Below are positions 1-7,870 of a DNA stretch of 64,000 bases, piece by piece. This DNA is from Nocardioidaceae bacterium SCSIO 66511. Lineage in GTDB: Bacteria > Actinomycetota > Actinomycetes > Propionibacteriales > Nocardioidaceae. The notes below the pieces were generated by a model. The model was not told where the DNA came from. It saw nothing but the letters and a program-made list of their open reading frames with translations, and did not search any database. The stretch's first letter is position 1, and every line of letters starts with the position of its first letter. Location: NCBI GenBank assembly GCA_023100825.1, contig CP095846.1:1302001-1366000 (forward strand), in the 5' to 3' direction. The position numbers and the translations under genes were made by a program.

Positions 1-204
1 TCACGAAACGGACACAGATTGTGTCGGTTCCATCACCGGGCCAAGACATTCACCGCCTGGACCGTGTCATCTCCGGCGCCCGGAATCTGGCTATGGCTCT
101 CACCAGCCGGACGGTCCTACCTCGTCACCGCCGGCACCACCACCAAACTCCCCGGCAGAACAGACACAACCGTTCCAGAGAAGCGAAAACCCAGCGCCGC
201 CTGA
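1..204 (+). CDS. HNH endonuclease / DUF222 (13E12-repeat) family protein, C-terminal end only
   Basis: The window opens inside this gene, and only the last 67 codons are visible. The segment LCRFHHRAKTFTAWTV followed by PGIWLWLSPAGR matches the end of the HNH domain in the large actinobacterial DUF222-HNH family. The paired His in CRFHH would be the last metal-binding His of the HNH motif, and the W-x-SPxGR stretch is usual just after it. The short Lys/Arg-rich tail ends at a TGA and is followed by a strong hairpin. This family is often multicopy in actinobacteria; its nuclease role is inferred from the family. The upstream part cannot be judged. Confidence 0.72.
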   Translation, partial: SRNGHRLCRFHHRAKTFTAWTVSSPAPGIWLWLSPAGRSYLVTAGTTTKLPGRTDTTVPEKRKPSAA

Positions 205-206
205 CA

Positions 207-236
207 CCCCGCCACCCGAGCACCACCGTGGCGGGG
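207..236 (+). terminator. Hairpin terminator after the HNH gene
   Basis: CCCCGCCAC (207-215) and GTGGCGGGG (228-236) form a perfect 9-bp stem with a 12-nt loop, starting 3 nt after the stop codon. No T-run follows, as is common in high-GC actinobacteria. Confidence 0.6.
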
Positions 237-301
237 CACAGGCAGGTGCGGAGTCGTAGATTTGCCGTACAAGGGCGACGGATGCGGCGCACACTGGATG
301 A

Positions 302-895
302 ATGAAGGTTTGCCTGGTGATGGTCGCCGCGTTCGGTCTGTCTGCCTCACTCGGCATCGGCCCGGCGCATTCGGCAGACCATCGATCATCGGCTTCGACG
401 TCGCATGAGGCACGCCGTGGGTGCGTCACCATCAAGGAGTTCCGTGCGATCAAGGACGACATGACGATCCGTCACGTACGTCGAAAGTTCGATACGTCGG
501 GTCGCCAGATCTTCGCGCCGCGCAACCCCGGACTGGAGCGGTATTCCACCCGCCAGTATCGGACCTGTTCGCGTCCCAAGCGCGGTGCCCTGACAGTGGA
601 CTTCTACAACGGGCGGGTGATGGACAAGCACGTGCTCTGGACGCGGTCTCGTCGCGACACTCCAAAGTGCGTATCCAACAAGGAGTTCCGTCGCGTCAAG
701 CGGGGCATGAAGCCGCGCAGGGTGCATCGCATTTTCGACACGGCTGGCGGCTACCTGGACGGCTTCGCCGGTGGGTATGCCCGCGGCTACGACAGATGCA
801 GGGGCAGGCATGTCGTGGTGACCTACGTGTCCAGCCCACCGCGCTTCATTCCGAGGGTGTACGACAAGCGGAAGACTTTCGTGCCGCACAGGTAG
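302..895 (+). CDS. Secreted protein with two tandem BLIP/SmpA-like repeats, function unknown
   Basis: A 197-residue protein with a signal peptide (about residues 1-25, ending near AHSA) and two copies of one module. Copy 1 (about 41-115) starts CVTIKEFRAIKDDMTIRHVRRKFDTSG; copy 2 (about 123-197) starts CVSNKEFRRVKRGMKPRRVHRIFDTAG. Each has the (K/R)xxM..V...FDT signature seen in small beta-lactamase-inhibitor-protein-like and SmpA/OmlA-like folds, with one Cys at its start and one later, so one disulfide per repeat is likely. Such double-repeat secreted proteins are common in Nocardioides relatives with no assigned role. The start ATG has only a weak GGA upstream. It stands alone. Confidence 0.7.
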   Translation: MKVCLVMVAAFGLSASLGIGPAHSADHRSSASTSHEARRGCVTIKEFRAIKDDMTIRHVRRKFDTSGRQIFAPRNPGLERYSTRQYRTCSRPKRGALTVDFYNGRVMDKHVLWTRSRRDTPKCVSNKEFRRVKRGMKPRRVHRIFDTAGGYLDGFAGGYARGYDRCRGRHVVVTYVSSPPRFIPRVYDKRKTFVPHR

Positions 896-936
896 ACGGT
901 CGGTAGGCCGAGGTACGGACTCGGCGCAAGGGTGCC

Positions 937-1191
937 CTATAGGTCCTCGCTGCCGGTCCATTCGAGGCGTTCGAGTTCGGCGTTGATCAGCGCATCGTGT
1001 ACTCGGTCAGTCACGACGCATTGCCACCTTGGGTCTCCGCCGACGCAGGAGAGGTCGGAGCCGTCCCAGTCGTTCCACAACTCGGCTACCCGGTCGCTCT
1101 GGAACACGCGGCGGAAGTCGCCACAGTGACCGGTCACGACGAGAATCTCGTAGCCGGGCAGTGCTTCGCCGTTCCTGTAGTGGATCTCCAC
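937..1191 (-). CDS. Small hypothetical protein, 84 aa
   Basis: An 84-residue acidic protein rich in Trp, Asp and Glu, with no signal peptide or membrane segment. The composition is protein-like (WNDWDGSDLSCVGGDPRWQC; C-terminus LERLEWTGSEDL), unlike the Arg/Pro/Ser-rich shadow frames around it. It starts at a GTG with no clear Shine-Dalgarno, so the true start may differ. It is convergent with the BLIP-like gene, with a 41-bp gap. I do not recognise the family. Confidence 0.45.
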   Translation of the reverse strand: MEIHYRNGEALPGYEILVVTGHCGDFRRVFQSDRVAELWNDWDGSDLSCVGGDPRWQCVVTDRVHDALINAELERLEWTGSEDL

Positions 1192-1475
1192 CGGCCGTTG
1201 CTGAGTTGCGCGAGTGGGGCATTCAGTATCTCGTGCCCTCAGCTCGGCTCCGGACCTGGCATTTCATCGACGAACTTCCACGCACCAGCGTCGGGAAAGT
1301 CCGACGCTTTTTCGTCTGCCCTTGATCGTCACGCGCGACCGTCGTTCTCCGGCTCCGGCTATTCCGTGGGTCACCCGCGCCCGGGGTCTGTGTTGTCCAC
1401 AGGATGCTGGTCGGGGTCTAGCCAGATCGGCTCGGGTACGGCACTATCCCGTGTCACGACTTCGAGGAGATGATC
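1192..1475. other. Intergenic region upstream of the tad locus
   Basis: About 280 bp without a convincing gene. It must hold the promoters for the small minus-strand gene and for tadA. A 9-mer TTGTCCACA (1393-1401), identical to the actinobacterial DnaA box, lies 75 bp upstream of the tadA start. The Shine-Dalgarno GAGGAG is at 1464-1469. Confidence 0.5.
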
Positions 1476-2714
1476 GTGGCGCCCGCGATTGACACCGTGG
1501 ATCTTGCCGAGCAGGTACGCGACCGAGTTCGTGAGCGGGGCATAGACCCCGTCCGTGAGCTGCATACGGTGCGACGGATCGCGGAGCAGGTAGCCGCCGA
1601 GCATGATCGGCGCAGTCTCACCGGGAGCGTAGCGCCGGTGGAGGACCTCACCGCGTTGGTGGGGGAGATGGTTTCGCGGGTGTCCGGGTTCGGCGTCCTG
1701 CAGCGCTATCTCGATGATCCCACCGTTGAAGAGGTGTGGATCAATGAGCCGAGCCGGGTGTTCGTCGCACGGCACGGCAAGTCTGAGCTGACAACCACGA
1801 TCCTGACCGCCGAAGACGTACGTGATCTGGTCGAGCGAATGCTCAAGTCGAGCGGCCGACGACTCGACGTCAGTCAGCCGTTCGTCGACGCGATGCTGCC
1901 GGGCGGCCACCGGCTGCACGTCGTACGCGACGGCATCGCACGAGGCTACGACGCCGTCAACATAAGGAAGTTCATCGCTCGGGCCTACTCCCTGGACGAT
2001 CTCGTCGGCTTGGGATCGATGAGCGTGCCGGTCGCATCGTTTCTCGATGCGAGCGTACGCGCGGGGCTGAACATCATCGTCTCCGGCGGCACCCAGGCGG
2101 GTAAGACGACGATGCTCAACTGTCTTGCCGCGTCGATCCCGGGGTCGCAACGGGTGGTGTCGTGCGAAGAAGTATTTGAATTGCGTTTTGGGCACCCTGA
2201 CACGGTTGCCATGCAGACGCGGCAGTCCGGGCTCGAGGGCACCGGTGAGATTCCCCTTCGTACATTGGTGAAAGAAGCACTCCGAATGCGCCCGTCGCGG
2301 ATCATCGTCGGCGAAGTTCGCTCGGCAGAGTGCCTAGACCTCCTACTCGCGCTCAACGCAGGTCTGCCCGGGATGGCCAGCCTGCATGCGAACTCCGCAC
2401 GCCAAGCTCTCGTGAAGCTGTGTACGCTCCCGCTGCTGGCCGCGGAGAACATCGGCGCGCGGTTCGTCGTTCCCACCGTCGCTGCGTCGGTCGATCTCGT
2501 CGTACACCTTGCGATCGACGAGCACGGTCAGCGGCGCGTCGACGAGATCGTCGCGGTCACCGGACGGGTCGAGAACGACCTGATCGAAACCGAAGCCGTG
2601 TTCGCAACGCAGGACGGGCAGCTGCGACGGATGTCGGGCATACCGACGAGGCCCGAGCGGTACGCACATGCGGGCATCGATCTCGGCCGGATCCTCGCAA
2701 CGGCGGAGCTCTGA
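1476..2714 (+). CDS. tadA: Tad pilus assembly ATPase TadA (CpaF family)
   Basis: A secretion ATPase that drives assembly of Flp/Tad pili at the inner face of the membrane. A CpaF N-terminal domain (DDPTVEEVWINEP, about 80-93) precedes the RecA-like core. That core carries a Walker A GGTQAGKTT (about 204-212), a Walker B-like RIIVGEVR (about 275-282) and the His box SLHANSA. Ala replaces the usual second Gly of GxxGxGKT, as is common in CpaF proteins. An ATG at 1470 abuts the Shine-Dalgarno GAGGAG (1464-1469), so the GTG at 1476, with 6-nt spacing, is the better start (412 aa). The gene heads a tight operon with tadB one base downstream. Confidence 0.93.
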   Translation: MAPAIDTVDLAEQVRDRVRERGIDPVRELHTVRRIAEQVAAEHDRRSLTGSVAPVEDLTALVGEMVSRVSGFGVLQRYLDDPTVEEVWINEPSRVFVARHGKSELTTTILTAEDVRDLVERMLKSSGRRLDVSQPFVDAMLPGGHRLHVVRDGIARGYDAVNIRKFIARAYSLDDLVGLGSMSVPVASFLDASVRAGLNIIVSGGTQAGKTTMLNCLAASIPGSQRVVSCEEVFELRFGHPDTVAMQTRQSGLEGTGEIPLRTLVKEALRMRPSRIIVGEVRSAECLDLLLALNAGLPGMASLHANSARQALVKLCTLPLLAAENIGARFVVPTVAASVDLVVHLAIDEHGQRRVDEIVAVTGRVENDLIETEAVFATQDGQLRRMSGIPTRPERYAHAGIDLGRILATAEL

Positions 2715-2715
2715 G

Positions 2716-3570
2716 GTGGGCGTACTCGTCGGGTTGTTGCTGGGGATCGGGCTGCTGCTGCTCTGGATGGCGGGGTCCGATCCCGAGCCGGCCAAGCCGC
2801 GACCGGAACGCGCGCTCGCAATCCGACAGTTGTTGCGCACTGCCGGAGTCGAGGGAGTGACCCCGGTCGGCGTCACGTTGCTGTGCCTCGCGTGTGGTGC
2901 CTTGTCCGGCCTTGTGATCCTGGCGGTCTCCAAGACCTGGTCGGTCGCTGTGGTCTTTGCGCTCATGGCGGCGTACCTGCCGATCGCGGTGCTCCGGGCG
3001 CGCAGCACGCGTCGCCACCGCGAGCGGCGTGAGGTGTGGCCGGAGGTGGTCGACAACCTGGCGTCGGCGGTACGCGCGGGGTTGTCATTGCCGGAGGCAT
3101 TGACCGATCTCGGCGAGCGCGGCCCTGAGCCGTTGCGGGATCCGTTCGGAAAGTTTGCGCTCGACTACCAAGCCAGCGGCCGGTTCAACGACTCGCTCGA
3201 CCTGTTGAAGAGCCGGCTTGCCGACCCCATCGGAGATCGGGTGGTCGAGGGTCTGCGCATCGCGCGAGACGTCGGCGGCGGCGACCTCGGGGCGATGCTT
3301 CGTACGCTCTCGTCCTTCCTACGTGATGACCTGCGTACGCGAGGTGAGCTCGAGTCGCGCCAGGCTTGGACCGTCAACGGCGCGCGTCTCGCCGTCGCCG
3401 CACCGTGGGCGATCCTGTTGATGATGTCGTTCCAGCACGACGTCGTGTCCCGATTCGCCACCGGCGCCGGTCTTCTCGTGCTCGGCGTGGGCGCCGGCAC
3501 GTGCCTCGTCGCATACAGGCTGATGATCCGGCTCGGCCGACTACCGGACGAACGCCGGACGCTCGCATGA
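2716..3570 (+). CDS. tadB: Tad secretion membrane protein TadB
   Basis: An inner-membrane platform protein of the Tad pilus (type II secretion F family), 284 aa. One TM helix lies at 2-19 and a TM pair at about 50-92. The cytoplasmic T2SF domain follows (EVWPEVVDNLASAVRAGLSLPEAL, about 106-129, with the conserved LRAGLSLPEAL-type motif), and two C-terminal TM helices lie at about 224-240 and 248-268. The GTG start is one base after the tadA stop, so translation is probably coupled. Its stop overlaps the tadC start by ATGA. TadB and TadC are expected to act together under TadA. Confidence 0.9.
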   Translation: MGVLVGLLLGIGLLLLWMAGSDPEPAKPRPERALAIRQLLRTAGVEGVTPVGVTLLCLACGALSGLVILAVSKTWSVAVVFALMAAYLPIAVLRARSTRRHRERREVWPEVVDNLASAVRAGLSLPEALTDLGERGPEPLRDPFGKFALDYQASGRFNDSLDLLKSRLADPIGDRVVEGLRIARDVGGGDLGAMLRTLSSFLRDDLRTRGELESRQAWTVNGARLAVAAPWAILLMMSFQHDVVSRFATGAGLLVLGVGAGTCLVAYRLMIRLGRLPDERRTLA

Positions 3571-4508
3571 GTATCACTGGAGTCGGCGCCGTACTCGGTC
3601 TCACGACCGCCGTCGGCATATGGATCGTGGTGGCGTACGTGCTGTCACGTCGACGTCCCGCGTTGGCCGATCGTGTTGACCCGTACCTGCGCGATCTCCC
3701 CGAGACTCCGCGGATGGCGTCGGAGCCCGAGCCGTCGACGTGGCCGACCTCGGTCGGCTGGGCGGTTTTCGGGCCGTCCATCCGCGGCGCCGCCGCCGGC
3801 GTTGAGCGCGTCCTCGGCGGTGGAGCCTCCATTCGCAGACAGCTCGGCAGAGTGGGCTCGACGCTCACACTCGAGCAGTTTCGAGTACAGCAGGTGCTCT
3901 GGGGTGTCGGCGCGTTCGCAGCGACCGCGGGCGTCGGTGTCCTGTGGTCGCTGAGGTCTGCCAGCTCGCCCCTGGCGATGTTGGTGCTGTGCGTGATTGC
4001 ATTCGCGGTCGGCGTCGTTGCTCGTGACCAAATGCTCGGCCGGTCGGTGCGGCGACGTGAACGCCGCATGGTCGAGGAGTTTCCGACGGTGACGGACCTG
4101 CTTGCCCTATCGGTAGCCGCAGGTGAGGGCCCGGTCGCCGCACTCGAGCGCTGCGTCGCCGTCAGTCACGGTGCTCTCGCCGACGAGCTGCGCCGGGTGC
4201 TCGCCGAGATACACACCGGTACGCGAATCTCCCGTGCACTCGATGATCTGAGCGCACGTACCGGTGTGCCGAGCGTCGCTCGATTCGCCGAAGCGCTCGC
4301 GGTTGCGATCGATCGGGGCACTCCGCTCGTCGATGTACTCCATGCCCAGGCGGCAGACGTACGCGAGGCGAGCAGACATGCATTGATCGAGGACGGCGCT
4401 CGGCGTGAGGTCGCCATGATGGTGCCTGTTGTGTTTCTGATTCTGCCCGTGACAGTCCTTTTCGCGTTCTTCCCGGGACTCGTCGTCTTCCATCTCACGG
4501 CACCATGA
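3567..4508 (+). CDS. tadC: Tad secretion membrane protein TadC
   Basis: The second T2SF-family platform protein, 313 aa. TM helices lie at about 7-26, 109-130, 134-152 and 284-306. The T2SF domain runs from about 168 to 280 (EEFPTVTDLLALSVAAGEGPVAALERCV, then GTRISRALDDLSARTGVPSVARF). The ATG overlaps the tadB stop by 4 bp. The C-terminus is hydrophobic and ends just after the last TM, typical of TadC. It pairs with TadB to form the pilus platform. Confidence 0.9.
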   Translation: MSITGVGAVLGLTTAVGIWIVVAYVLSRRRPALADRVDPYLRDLPETPRMASEPEPSTWPTSVGWAVFGPSIRGAAAGVERVLGGGASIRRQLGRVGSTLTLEQFRVQQVLWGVGAFAATAGVGVLWSLRSASSPLAMLVLCVIAFAVGVVARDQMLGRSVRRRERRMVEEFPTVTDLLALSVAAGEGPVAALERCVAVSHGALADELRRVLAEIHTGTRISRALDDLSARTGVPSVARFAEALAVAIDRGTPLVDVLHAQAADVREASRHALIEDGARREVAMMVPVVFLILPVTVLFAFFPGLVVFHLTAP

Positions 4509-4586
4509 CGCTGCGTGCGCGAGAGGTTGTCCACAGGGTCGTTGTCTCGAGTGGCGCAGATCACAATGTGCTGGCAGTCTTCGGCC

Positions 4587-4778
4587 ATGCATTTCGTCTA
4601 CAGACAGTGGATCCGGCTCACGACAAGGCATCCGCGCGACGACCGCGGCGATGTTCCCGGCTGGGTGATGATCACGCTGATGACCGCGGCGCTCGTCGCG
4701 GCAATTCTCGCGGTCGCCCGACCAGGCCTGCAAGACATGCTGCGATCGGCACTCGACCGAGTGTCCGGATCGGCTTGA
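4587..4778 (+). CDS. Small single-pass Tad-locus protein, probable Flp-like pilin
   Basis: With the ATG at 4587 the product is 63 aa: a basic N-terminus, then RGDVPGWVMITLMTAALVAAIL, one TM helix (about 31-49) and a short amphipathic tail. Position after tadC, size and topology fit the Flp/TadA-locus pilin subunit, but the classic Glu at +5 of the mature pilin is not obvious. Upstream in-frame ATGs (4515, 4566) are possible; none has a convincing Shine-Dalgarno. A TTGTCCACA 9-mer sits at 4527-4535, inside the longest start option, which favours a shorter protein. Its stop overlaps the next start by TTGA. Confidence 0.7.
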   Translation: MHFVYRQWIRLTTRHPRDDRGDVPGWVMITLMTAALVAAILAVARPGLQDMLRSALDRVSGSA

Positions 4779-5173
4779 CTGTCCAAGCCCCTTCTGCGCA
4801 ACGAGATCGAGGGTCGGCAGTAGTCGACTTCTGCATGGTGATGGTGATCCTCGTACCGTTGGTTCTCGGCATCCTGCAGGTCGGACTCGTACTCCACGTT
4901 CGTAACACCCTCACCTCCGCGGCATCCGAGGCTGCGCGGCAGGCGGCGACCGTCGACGGGTCGCCCGACGCGGCCGAGTTGCGTGCACAGAACCTGATCG
5001 CAGGCACGGTCGGCGCCGAGTACGCGACGGCGATCGAGGCTGTGCCGTCCGGTGTCGACGGCTATCCGGGAGTCGAGGTGCGCATCGAAGCCGCAGTTCC
5101 TGCGCTGGGACTCTTCGGTCCGAACGTGCACCTCTCCGTCGAGGGGCACGCGGTCGCGGAGCAACCGTCGTGA
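4775..5173 (+). CDS. TadE-like minor pilin 1
   Basis: With the TTG at 4775 (overlapping the previous stop) the product is 132 aa. It has the TadE pattern: a short basic N-terminus, DRGSAVVDF (about 11-19), a TM helix (about 21-41) and a periplasm-exposed C-terminal domain (EVRIEAAVPALGLFGPNVHLSVEGHAVA). Asp replaces the Glu normally found in RGxAxVEF. A longer in-frame ORF extends upstream through the pilin gene, but its N-terminus is an Arg-rich shadow of that gene. Its stop overlaps the next GTG start, so the TadE/TadG-like genes are probably translated in series. Confidence 0.75.
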   Translation: MTVQAPSAQRDRGSAVVDFCMVMVILVPLVLGILQVGLVLHVRNTLTSAASEAARQAATVDGSPDAAELRAQNLIAGTVGAEYATAIEAVPSGVDGYPGVEVRIEAAVPALGLFGPNVHLSVEGHAVAEQPS

Positions 5174-5604
5174 GGAGCGACCGGGGCACTGCGCTGATCG
5201 AGTTCATCTGGCTCGGGCTGCTGTTGCTGATTCCCCTTGTCTACATAGTTCTCTCGGCATCCGATGTGCAGCGCGCGGCGTACGGAGCGAGCACGGCGAG
5301 CAGGGCCGCCGGTCGTGCCTTCGTACTCGCTCCGGACTCGACCGCTGCGTACGACCGCGCGAACCGCGCAGCGCGTACGGCCCTGGCCGACCAAGGCATC
5401 GGTGCGACCGGAGTGGATGTCGATGTCAGCTGTCAGCCCAGTGCAGCAAGCTGCCTGACGCCTGGGAGCAGTGTGACGGTCATCGTGACCGTACGCCAAC
5501 GCCTGCCGTTCGCACCCGATGTGCTCGGCCGGGGAGCGCCCGCTATCACTGTCGATGCTCGGCACAGTGAGCCGTACGGCACGTTTCGAGAGGACCGATC
5601 GTGA
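5170..5604 (+). CDS. TadE-like minor pilin 2
   Basis: 144 aa, GTG start overlapping the previous stop (GTGA). SDRGTALIEF (about 3-12) carries the Glu expected at the pseudopilin processing site, followed by one TM helix (about 12-30) and a soluble domain with two Cys (CQPSAASC) that could form a disulfide. It is probably a pilus-associated minor pilin. The C-terminus overlaps the next gene by 4 bp. Confidence 0.8.
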   Translation: MRSDRGTALIEFIWLGLLLLIPLVYIVLSASDVQRAAYGASTASRAAGRAFVLAPDSTAAYDRANRAARTALADQGIGATGVDVDVSCQPSAASCLTPGSSVTVIVTVRQRLPFAPDVLGRGAPAITVDARHSEPYGTFREDRS

Positions 5605-6029
5605 CGGTGCGTACTGACGACGGTCAGGTGTCGGTGATGATCATCGGGTTCTTCATCCTGGTGACGTTGCTGATCGCAGTGGTCGTCGACACCTCGGCTG
5701 CGTACCTTCGGCGCACGGCGATGAACAACGTCGCCGACGGTGCGGCACTCGCGGCCGCCGACGCCGTGCAAGGCGAGCAGGTGTACGCCTCGGGCCTCGG
5801 CGACGAGGCACCGATCGACGCAGCGGTCGCCAAGTCGTACGTCGCGGGTTACCTCGCCGACTCCGGGACGCTGGCCGACTACCCGGGTATCCGCTGGCGA
5901 GTCGAACAGGACGGCGACCGGATCACGGTGCGAGTCGCTGCTCCGCTCGCGCTTCCGTTACGGGTCGCAGGCTGGGGCGACGACGTGACGGTGTCAGGTG
6001 AAGCATCCGTGCTCGTACGAGTATCCTGA
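5601..6029 (+). CDS. TadG-like pilus assembly protein (Rv3654c-type)
   Basis: 142 aa, GTG start overlapping the previous stop. DDGQVSVMIIGFF is the TadE/TadG N-terminal signature, followed by one TM helix (about 12-31), the segment DTSAAYLRRTAMNNVADGAALAAADA (the helical TadG repeat seen in Rv3654c-like proteins) and a beta-rich tail. It is the last gene of the tad operon. No prepilin peptidase or TadZ partner is visible in the window. Confidence 0.82.
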   Translation: MTVRTDDGQVSVMIIGFFILVTLLIAVVVDTSAAYLRRTAMNNVADGAALAAADAVQGEQVYASGLGDEAPIDAAVAKSYVAGYLADSGTLADYPGIRWRVEQDGDRITVRVAAPLALPLRVAGWGDDVTVSGEASVLVRVS

Positions 6030-6109
6030 CGTACAGCGACGCTGGTCAGACTCGGTCGGGCACGCAGCGGACGCACACTCCTCCAGATTTGCGATTGAAA
6101 GGCCCGCGC

Positions 6110-6583
6110 ATGTCGGATTCGGACGCCGAGGAAAGCACCAACCCCGAAGTGACCGAATCCCGCGCAGCCATCCCGGGGTTCGGCCCGCGCACGCCCGGCG
6201 ACAACGCCGGTGACGCCGCGCCACAGCAGCGTTCACTACGCAACGTCTTCCTCGTGCTCGGCGGCGTCGTGACTGTTGTGATCGTCGTGATCATCGTGCT
6301 GATCCTGGTCTTCTTCTTCGTCATCGATGGCGCGGTCAAAGACGTCGAGAGCACCCGAAACGAGACCGCCATCACCAGCGAGCAGTACCAGTCGGTGAAG
6401 ATCGGCGCGCGCGAACGGACCGTACGCGAGGAGCTCGGCGAACCGGCCAAGGAATCGACCGGCGACGGATCGCGGAACACGACCTGCTTGTACTACAACG
6501 AGAAGGACGCCGGGCTCGTCGCGGGCGACCGGTTCATGTTCTGCTTCGTCTCTGGCCGTCTGGACCGTAAGTCGCGGGACTGA
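6110..6583 (+). CDS. Membrane-anchored BLIP/SmpA-like protein
   Basis: 157 aa. A charged cytoplasmic N-terminus (1-44) precedes a very hydrophobic TM helix (about 46-73). The outward domain follows, with SEQYQSVKIGARERTVREELGEP, the motif start of small BLIP/SmpA folds, and two Cys (126, 145). The ATG at 6110 has AAAGG 8 nt upstream; a longer in-frame start lacks one. Compared with the secreted two-repeat protein at 302-895, this is a tethered single-domain relative. It is convergent with the lipoprotein gene downstream. Function unknown; an envelope role is inferred only from topology. Confidence 0.7.
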   Translation: MSDSDAEESTNPEVTESRAAIPGFGPRTPGDNAGDAAPQQRSLRNVFLVLGGVVTVVIVVIIVLILVFFFVIDGAVKDVESTRNETAITSEQYQSVKIGARERTVREELGEPAKESTGDGSRNTTCLYYNEKDAGLVAGDRFMFCFVSGRLDRKSRD

Positions 6584-6622
6584 TCTCCCTGCGTACGGCG
6601 GTAGTCGTACGCACGTTTCGCA

Positions 6623-7870
6623 TCAGGCAGCTGGTGCCGTCAGCACGATTCCGTTCTGCTTGCGGTCGAGCGCGGGCAGGGTGATCGTCGACCCACCGCA
6701 GTGCGGCGCGAACACGAAGGACACCTTGCGACCCTGCGGTGTCCAGACCCGTTGCAGCCCGGACTCCGGCGACCAGCGCATCAGATCGTCGGCGCGTCCG
6801 TCCTTTCCGGCTGGGCGTACGTAGTAGGTCGAACCCCCGCACCAGGTGGTCGACCCCGACATTGCGGGCCCCAACTTGACCGCGTCGCCGTCGCCGTCAC
6901 GTGCGTACGCGGTGCCGACTTCGACGCGGTGTCGGTTCTCGACCTGCAACCACACATCGGAGTCTTCGCCGGGTACGACCTCCCAGCCGACACAACGGTC
7001 GGCGGCTTCGACGACGTCGGTCTCGCCGTCGTCGAGGCGCTTGAGGGTCAGACAGGGCTTCGCTTTGCTGTCGAAGCTGGTGTAGCCGAGCGCCGCCGGT
7101 GTCAGCCGGAACTGGGTGAAGCCCTCCTTGAGCGGCTTGGCGCACGTGAGTCGTTTGCCGTTGAGTGACTTCAGATCGAGCTGTGCGAGGCAGTACCGGT
7201 TGTTCGGGCCAGTCGGGTACGCGAGTCGGCCGTCGTCCATGGAGATCGAACCCGAGGCCGACGGCGGGGGAGCGGAGCCGACCTTGCCGACCATGCGCCG
7301 GTTGCCGCTGCGGAGGTCGTATACGGCGAGCTCGCCGCGCTTGGCTCCGCGGGTCATGTCGGCACCCGCGTACACGACGGCCCACGGCCACTGCATCTCC
7401 AGGCCCTGTACGCGGCCGCGCGCGGCACGGAACCGCAGCGTACGACCGGGGCCGCTGATGGTGACCTGTTTGCCGAGGGTGTCGGCGACACCGGTCCAGG
7501 CACGCGTAGCCGCGGCCTGCCCAGCGTCGTCGAGACGACGCATCGTCCAGTTCAGGCTCACCGACTCTTCGTTCACGCTGTCGTCGGTCGCGTCATCGCC
7601 TTCGTCGGTGGTGTCACCGTCGTCGCCGTCGTCACTGCCGTCGGTGGAGTCGTCGCTGTCGCCTTCGTCGCGATCTCCGTCGTCGTCGGTCGCGCCGTCA
7701 CCCTGGTCGGCGGTGCCGTCGTCCTCGTCGGTGGCACTGGGGCTGGAATCCGTTGTTGTGCTGTGGGTCGAGGCCTCGTCGTCGGGAGAAGCATCATCGT
7801 CTCCCGACGACGAGCACGCCGCGACCACACACACTGCGGCGATCGCGGCGATCGTCCTTGCTGCCCGCAC
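6623..7870 (-). CDS. Lipoprotein with long Asp/Ser/Thr linker, function unknown
   Basis: 415 aa. A type II signal peptide (1-18) with lipobox VAAC places the lipidated Cys at 19. An acidic low-complexity linker (about 22-105, D/S/T/G with EGD-like repeats) reaches out from the membrane. The folded part (about 106-415) is beta-rich, with repeated W/Y-G segments and several Cys, and may be propeller-like. The GTG start lies directly after the TAG of the upstream C39 gene, with GGAG 7 nt upstream inside that gene, so the two are co-transcribed. Family not recognised. Confidence 0.75.
   Translation of the reverse strand: MRAARTIAAIAAVCVVAACSSSGDDDASPDDEASTHSTTTDSSPSATDEDDGTADQGDGATDDDGDRDEGDSDDSTDGSDDGDDGDTTDEGDDATDDSVNEESVSLNWTMRRLDDAGQAAATRAWTGVADTLGKQVTISGPGRTLRFRAARGRVQGLEMQWPWAVVYAGADMTRGAKRGELAVYDLRSGNRRMVGKVGSAPPPSASGSISMDDGRLAYPTGPNNRYCLAQLDLKSLNGKRLTCAKPLKEGFTQFRLTPAALGYTSFDSKAKPCLTLKRLDDGETDVVEAADRCVGWEVVPGEDSDVWLQVENRHRVEVGTAYARDGDGDAVKLGPAMSGSTTWCGGSTYYVRPAGKDGRADDLMRWSPESGLQRVWTPQGRKVSFVFAPHCGGSTITLPALDRKQNGIVLTAPAA

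Noticed and set aside
1393-4535. Two TTGTCCACA DnaA-box-like 9-mers
   Set aside because: About one such 9-mer is expected by chance in 64 kb on two strands; no cluster, no dnaA or dnaN.
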